A model generated the notes under the pieces. That model was given only the letters and a program-made list of their open reading frames with translations. It was not told the DNA's origin and did not search any database. Shown here one piece after another: positions 59,080 through 64,000 of a DNA stretch of 64,000 bases (positions within the stretch are counted from its first letter, which is position 1; each line of letters opens with the position of its first letter). The stretch spans positions 1 to 64,000 of the forward strand of contig CACPOD010000002.1 in the NCBI GenBank assembly GCA_902635515.1, in the 5' to 3' direction. The position numbers were made by a program, and so were the translations under genes. Origin of the DNA: an uncultured Pelagibacteraceae bacterium. Lineage in GTDB: Bacteria > Pseudomonadota > Alphaproteobacteria > Pelagibacterales > Pelagibacteraceae.

Positions 59080-60609
59080 TTAATACCTTAATTTAATATC
59101 ATTCATTTGAAAAGCTTTGATCAGGTAACTCACAATAAAATAAAACAATAATCCTAATATAACAGATAAAACTAAATAAAAAGATTTAATTGATTGATTA
59201 AATGCTAATTCGTTTTGGAAAAAATTTAACATAAATTTAAAAAATAAACCCATCATAATTGATGCAAAAATTATTTTAATAAATTTAATAAAAAATATTT
59301 TATTAAAATAAAATAATTGTCGTTTTTTTAAGAATAAAAATAACAATATTGAATTAAACCAAGATGAAATAGATGTGGCTATTGGAATTATTATAAAACC
59401 AACTTCACTAAAATAATACAAACTGATAAAAATATTAACCAATACCGAGATTAAAGAAATATAAAAAGGAGTCTTGGTATCATGGTTTGCAAAGAAAAAA
59501 CTCGAAAAAACTTTTATCAATGCAAAAGCGGGTAGACCTAAAGCAAAATAATATAAAGCTAAGCTTGAGTTGCTTACTGAACTTTCATTGAAAGACCCAT
59601 AACCAAATAAAGCTGAAATAATTTGTTCTGACCCGATGATTAAAGCGATAGTTGCTGGAAGACTTAAAAATAAACTTAATTCAAGAGCTTTATTTTGTAT
59701 AAATAAAATCTTATTTTTTTTTCTAGATTGAATATGTTTTGAAAGCTGTGGAAGTATTACAATACCAATCGCGATCCCAGCTATAGCTAGGTTAATTTGA
59801 TAAATTCTATCAGCATAATACAAATAAGAAACTGCACTTGCTTGAAATGATGCAATTATTGTTCCAATTAAAATATTAACTTGAGTAACACCTGATGAAA
59901 AAATACTTGGTAAAAGTTTTTTAAAAAAGAATTTAACTTTATTACTTACTTTTAGTTCAAAACTAAATTTAAGTGAATAATATCTTGATACATATTTATA
60001 TAAAAATATTAATTGTAAAAAACCAGCTAAAGAAACCCCATAAGATAAATAATATACTAACTGGTCACCTAGATGTTTTGAAAAAATTAATATTAAAATT
60101 AAAACAATATTCAATATTATTGGGGCTGCAGCAGCAGCTGCAAATTTATTGTGTGAATTTAAGATTGCAGAAAAAAATGAGGCTAAACAAATAAAAAATA
60201 AAAAAGGAAAAGTAATTCTTGTTAAATTTATTGCTACCTCCATTTTTTCTAAATCACCCACAAATCCTGGAGCAATAATTGAAACAAATGCAGGCATGAA
60301 AATCTCAATTATTATTGTTAAAAATAATAATCCTAAAAAAAGAAGATTAAAAATATTATTAGCAAATTTGTTTGATTTTTTTTTTCCCTTAGTAATTTCT
60401 GATGAATAACTTGGAACGAATGCTGCGTTAAAGGTGCCTTCAGCAAACAATCTTCTAAAAGTATTTGGAATTCTAAATGCTACAAAAAAAGCATCGGCCA
60501 ACATCCCTGTTCCTAGAAAAATTGCTATTAAAATATCTCTTAAATAACCCAGCAATCTACTAATGATAGTATAAAAACCAAATGTGCCTGTTGACTTAAG
60601 TAAGTTCAT
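59080..60609 (-). CDS. murJ: Lipid II flippase MurJ (MviN)
   Basis: [57 protein letters not shown]. Confidence 0.96.
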   Translation of the reverse strand: MNLLKSTGTFGFYTIISRLLGYLRDILIAIFLGTGMLADAFFVAFRIPNTFRRLFAEGTFNAAFVPSYSSEITKGKKKSNKFANNIFNLLFLGLLFLTIIIEIFMPAFVSIIAPGFVGDLEKMEVAINLTRITFPFLFFICLASFFSAILNSHNKFAAAAAAPIILNIVLILILIFSKHLGDQLVYYLSYGVSLAGFLQLIFLYKYVSRYYSLKFSFELKVSNKVKFFFKKLLPSIFSSGVTQVNILIGTIIASFQASAVSYLYYADRIYQINLAIAGIAIGIVILPQLSKHIQSRKKNKILFIQNKALELSLFLSLPATIALIIGSEQIISALFGYGSFNESSVSNSSLALYYFALGLPAFALIKVFSSFFFANHDTKTPFYISLISVLVNIFISLYYFSEVGFIIIPIATSISSWFNSILLFLFLKKRQLFYFNKIFFIKFIKIIFASIMMGLFFKFMLNFFQNELAFNQSIKSFYLVLSVILGLLFYFIVSYLIKAFQMNDIKLRY

Positions 60610-60661
60610 AAATCATATTAGTCTTAATTTTACCCCAATTGTACACTTATTGTTATCAGAA

Positions 60662-62947
60662 ATGAAAAAAACAAAAATTGATCATTACACAGATAAAGAA
60701 GCTTTAGATTTTCATAAAGACAAAAAACCTGGCAAGATTGAGATTATTTCTTCAAAAAATATGACAACTAAGCGTGATCTCGCTTTAGCATATTCTCCAG
60801 GAGTTGCTGCTCCTGTAAAAAAGATAAGTGAAAACCCAGAAGCAGCTTATGATTACACAAGTAAAGGAAACCTTGTTGCTGTAATAAGTAATGGTTCAGC
60901 AATATTGGGCATGGGAAATTTAGGTGCTCTTGCATCAAAGCCTGTGATGGAAGGAAAGGCTGTTTTATTTAAAAGATTTGCTGATATCGATTCGATAGAT
61001 TTAGAGATTGATTGCAAAGATTCGGACGAAATCATAAATTCAATTAAAAATTTTGCACCTAGCTTTGGTGGAATAAATTTAGAAGACATAGCAGCCCCAG
61101 ATTGTTTTATAATAGAGCAAAAATTAAAAGAAATTTTGGATATTCCTGTTTTCCACGATGATCAACACGGAACAGCGATTATAACAACTGCAGCATTAAT
61201 TAATGCTTTGGATATTTGTGGTAAATCAATAAAAGAAATTAAAGTTGTAGTTAATGGTGCAGGAGCTTCAGCACAAGCTTGTACTGAGTTATTTAAAAAC
61301 TCAGGAGTAAAATCTGAAAATATAATAATGCTAGATAGGAAGGGAGTTATTTATGAAGGAAGAACTGAGGGAATTGATCAATGGAAATCCAGATATGCAG
61401 TTAAAACTAAACATAGAACTTTAGAGGATGCAATTAGAGGTGCGGATGTTTTTTTAGGATTGTCTGCAAAAGGTGTTCTAAAAAAAGAGATGGTTAAATC
61501 TATGGCAAAAAATCCAATTATATTTGCTTGTGCTAATCCTGATCCAGAAATTACTCCAGAGGAAATTTCCGAGGTTAGAAATGATGCAATTGTTGCAACA
61601 GGGAGATCAGATTATCCCAATCAAGTAAATAATTTAATTGGATTTCCTTACATTTTTAGAGGTGCTTTAGATGTTCGATCTAAAACTATAAATGAAGAAA
61701 TGAAAGTTGCTGCAGCAAAAGCAATAGCTAAGCTTGCAAGAGAAGATGTTCCTGATGAAGTGGTTGCAGCTATGGGTGGAGAAAGACCTCATTATGGTAA
61801 AGATTATATTATTCCATCTACATTTGATCCAAGATTAATTAGTGTGATACCAGCGGCTGTAGCAAAAGCAGCTATAGATAGTGGAGTAGCTAGAAAAAAT
61901 ATAGATGATTTTGATGCTTATAAAGATCAATTAAAACAAAGACTAGACCCAACAGTAACCATCATGCAAGGTATAAATTCATTTATCAAGAAAAATCAGA
62001 AAAGAATTGTTTTTGCAGATGGTGAAGATGAAAATACTTTAAAAGCTGCAATTGCATTTAAAAATTCAAAATTAGGTATTCCAATTTTAGTTGGGAAAGA
62101 AAGTAAAATTAAAGAACAGATTAAAAATATTGGTTATAGTGAAAATTTTGATATTGAAATTGTTAATTCAAAAGATGAGGAAAAAAGAAAAAGATACGTT
62201 AAACATTTATTTGAAAAATTACAAAGAGAGCAAGGATTATTAGAACGAGATTGTGACAGAATGATCAGAAATGATAGAGTTGTTTGGGCTACTAGTATGG
62301 TTGCCTGTGGCGATGCTGATGGTGCTGTAACAGGTAATACAAGACGATTTGGTGCTTCATTTGAAAAAATTAAGCAAGTTGTTGATGTAAGAAGAGGTGA
62401 AATTATGTTTGGATTAAACATGATCGTTCATAAAGGAAGAACTATTTTTGTTGGTGATACAAGTGTCCATGAATATCCAACTTCTGAACAAATGGCTGAA
62501 ATTGCTATATCAACAGCTAGAGTAGTAAGACTTTTTGGATTTGATCCTAAAGTTGCTTTTGTATCCCACTCTACATTTGGACAACCACTTACTAGTAGAA
62601 CAAAACATATTCGAAACGCTGTTGAGATATTAAAAGAAAAAAAAGTAGACTTTGAATTTGATGGAGATATGCAGCCTGATGTTGCTCTTAATCCAGAATA
62701 TGAAGAGCTTTATCCTTTTGCAAAGATAGTTGGTAAAGCAAATATTTTAATAATGCCTGGACAGCATAGCGCAGCAATTTCATATAAACTGATGAAAACA
62801 ATTGGAGACACAAAAGTTATTGGACCATTATTAATTGGACTTGGGCTTCCGATAGAAATTGCACCCTTAAGGTCATCAACTTCTGAGATACTTAACCTAG
62901 CGTCAATTGCTGCTTATTCTTCTCAAGTGATTGATTACAAAAAATAA
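60662..62947 (+). CDS. maeB: NADP-dependent malic enzyme with C-terminal phosphotransacetylase-like domain
   Basis: LAYSPGVAAPVKKISENPEAAYDYTSKGNLVAVISNGSAILGMGNLGALASKPVMEGKAVLFK; C-terminal PTA-like region. Start at 60662 favoured over 60584, which overlaps murJ. Confidence 0.95.
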   Translation: MKKTKIDHYTDKEALDFHKDKKPGKIEIISSKNMTTKRDLALAYSPGVAAPVKKISENPEAAYDYTSKGNLVAVISNGSAILGMGNLGALASKPVMEGKAVLFKRFADIDSIDLEIDCKDSDEIINSIKNFAPSFGGINLEDIAAPDCFIIEQKLKEILDIPVFHDDQHGTAIITTAALINALDICGKSIKEIKVVVNGAGASAQACTELFKNSGVKSENIIMLDRKGVIYEGRTEGIDQWKSRYAVKTKHRTLEDAIRGADVFLGLSAKGVLKKEMVKSMAKNPIIFACANPDPEITPEEISEVRNDAIVATGRSDYPNQVNNLIGFPYIFRGALDVRSKTINEEMKVAAAKAIAKLAREDVPDEVVAAMGGERPHYGKDYIIPSTFDPRLISVIPAAVAKAAIDSGVARKNIDDFDAYKDQLKQRLDPTVTIMQGINSFIKKNQKRIVFADGEDENTLKAAIAFKNSKLGIPILVGKESKIKEQIKNIGYSENFDIEIVNSKDEEKRKRYVKHLFEKLQREQGLLERDCDRMIRNDRVVWATSMVACGDADGAVTGNTRRFGASFEKIKQVVDVRRGEIMFGLNMIVHKGRTIFVGDTSVHEYPTSEQMAEIAISTARVVRLFGFDPKVAFVSHSTFGQPLTSRTKHIRNAVEILKEKKVDFEFDGDMQPDVALNPEYEELYPFAKIVGKANILIMPGQHSAAISYKLMKTIGDTKVIGPLLIGLGLPIEIAPLRSSTSEILNLASIAAYSSQVIDYKK

Positions 62948-63541
62948 TTACTCTCTTTGAATTCTTAAGTCTTCGACAAGAATGATACTAGCAACCACAT
63001 CTTCGACATCAAGTATTTCTTTTGCTTCACTTATAACTAAATCTTTTTCTTCAGTAGTTAAAGCAATTCCATAAATATAAATTTTTTTCTTATAGGTATC
63101 TATTTGATAATTGGTTGCCTTGATATTTTTATTTACAATTAAAGCTGTTCTTAACTGAGAAGTAATAAGCAAATCTTTTGCAGATTGTTTAAAGTTAAAT
63201 TCTTCTTTAATTTTAATATCATTTCTAACTGATCTAGCACCTTTAGTTTCCCATGCTAATTTTGTAATCTTTAATTTCTCTTCTGGATTATCTACTTTTC
63301 CAGTAACAAAAATTCTACCATCAATTACTTTAGTTTTAACTGTTAAAAGATATTTTTTATCTTTTGATAAAATTTTTGCAGTTATGCTTTTTTCCATAAT
63401 TGAATCATCTATCTGAGTACCAACTGTTCTGGGATCTAAAGCAACTGAAACACCAGTTCCAAAAAGACCTTTAGAACTAACACCAGCACATCCTGTTAAG
63501 ACAAAACTAAGTAAGATAAAAATTAATAATTTATTTTTCAT
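62948..63541 (-). CDS. BON-domain lipoprotein (DolP/OsmY-like)
   Basis: Lipobox LTGCAG; tandem BON segments KVIDGRIFVTGKVDNPEEKLKITKLAWETKGARSVRNDI and YKKKIYIYGIALTTEEKDLVISEAKEILDVEDVVASI; next to rsmI. Confidence 0.88.
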   Translation of the reverse strand: MKNKLLIFILLSFVLTGCAGVSSKGLFGTGVSVALDPRTVGTQIDDSIMEKSITAKILSKDKKYLLTVKTKVIDGRIFVTGKVDNPEEKLKITKLAWETKGARSVRNDIKIKEEFNFKQSAKDLLITSQLRTALIVNKNIKATNYQIDTYKKKIYIYGIALTTEEKDLVISEAKEILDVEDVVASIILVEDLRIQRE

Positions 63542-64000
63542 TTTTAAATTTTATACAATAATTATAAATTTCTTTTTTGGACACGTTGGTTCTTTGGCTC
63601 AAAATATCTGTAATTTCTTTAGTTGACAATTTATTAATCATTTTTTTTATTATATTCTTATCTGATTCAGTTAATTTTTCAGATATATTTTTATTTATTT
63701 TTTTTTCAGAAATAACAACTGTAAGTTCACCTTTTAGTTCTTTTTCAAATAATTCTAGTTCATCTATATTTTTTCTAATAAATTCTTCATAAATTTTTGA
63801 TATTTCTCTGCAAAAGACTATCTTTCTTCCAGTAAAATTCTTTTTTATTTCAGGTATGATTTTGTTAATTTTTTTAGGAGAAATAAAAAAAACTAAAGAA
63901 TTTTCAAAGTTTGAATATTTTTTTAATTCATTAGATAATTGCTGCTTTTTTTCTGGGAAAAAACCACAAAACAAAAATTTATCTGAAAATCCACTGATTG
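63531..64000 (-). CDS. rsmI: 16S rRNA (cytidine1402-2'-O)-methyltransferase, C-terminal part; runs off window end
   Basis: In-frame extension beyond track ORF: ISGFSDKFLFCGFFPEKKQQLSNELKKY...GRKIVFCREISKIYEEFIR...LKGELTVVISEK. Confidence 0.88.
   Translation of the reverse strand, partial: ISGFSDKFLFCGFFPEKKQQLSNELKKYSNFENSLVFFISPKKINKIIPEIKKNFTGRKIVFCREISKIYEEFIRKNIDELELFEKELKGELTVVISEKKINKNISEKLTESDKNIIKKMINKLSTKEITDILSQRTNVSKKEIYNYCIKFKNEK

Noticed and set aside
1-64000. CRISPR arrays, prophage, transposases, toxin-antitoxin or defence islands
   Set aside because: No regularly spaced repeats and no integrase/transposase/capsid/restriction-like proteins seen; virtually every long ORF is a recognisable core gene.

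Overview
The window is a very AT-rich, gene-dense, strongly streamlined alphaproteobacterial chromosome segment. Gene content, gene order and AT bias look like SAR11/Pelagibacterales; that assignment is inference, since no search was run. It is almost entirely core genome: gltD (partial), uppP, aceF/aceE, thiolase, a TAXI-TRAP transporter, acetoacetyl-CoA ligase, Suv3-like helicase, fdxA/carD, argH-lptM-lysA, dnaN/dnaA, rpsT, mutM, ubiE/ubiB/coaBC/dut, a rubrerythrin/Fe-S/DUF3501 cluster with irr and fabA-fabB-fabI, pnp-rpsO-rbfA-infB-nusA-metK-lnt-ybeY-phoH-miaB-fur-tsaB, trpS, murJ, maeB and rsmI (partial). There are two tRNA genes (Arg-ACG and Leu-CAA). I see no mobile element, prophage, CRISPR array or rRNA. 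The observations most worth follow-up are: (i) an unlisted 30-aa, roughly 73% Lys/Arg peptide gene with its own SD and promoter-like sequence beside a Lys-rich CarD; (ii) an AceE with an N-terminal lipoyl domain paralogous to that of AceF; (iii) strong hairpins inside operons, two with U-tracts directly before the start codons of nusA and the TRAP permease; (iv) two near-identical Irr/ICE-like boxes flanking irr; (v) a shortened TsaB whose 5' end overlaps a divergent polysaccharide deacetylase gene; (vi) a repeat/palindrome cluster upstream of dnaA.
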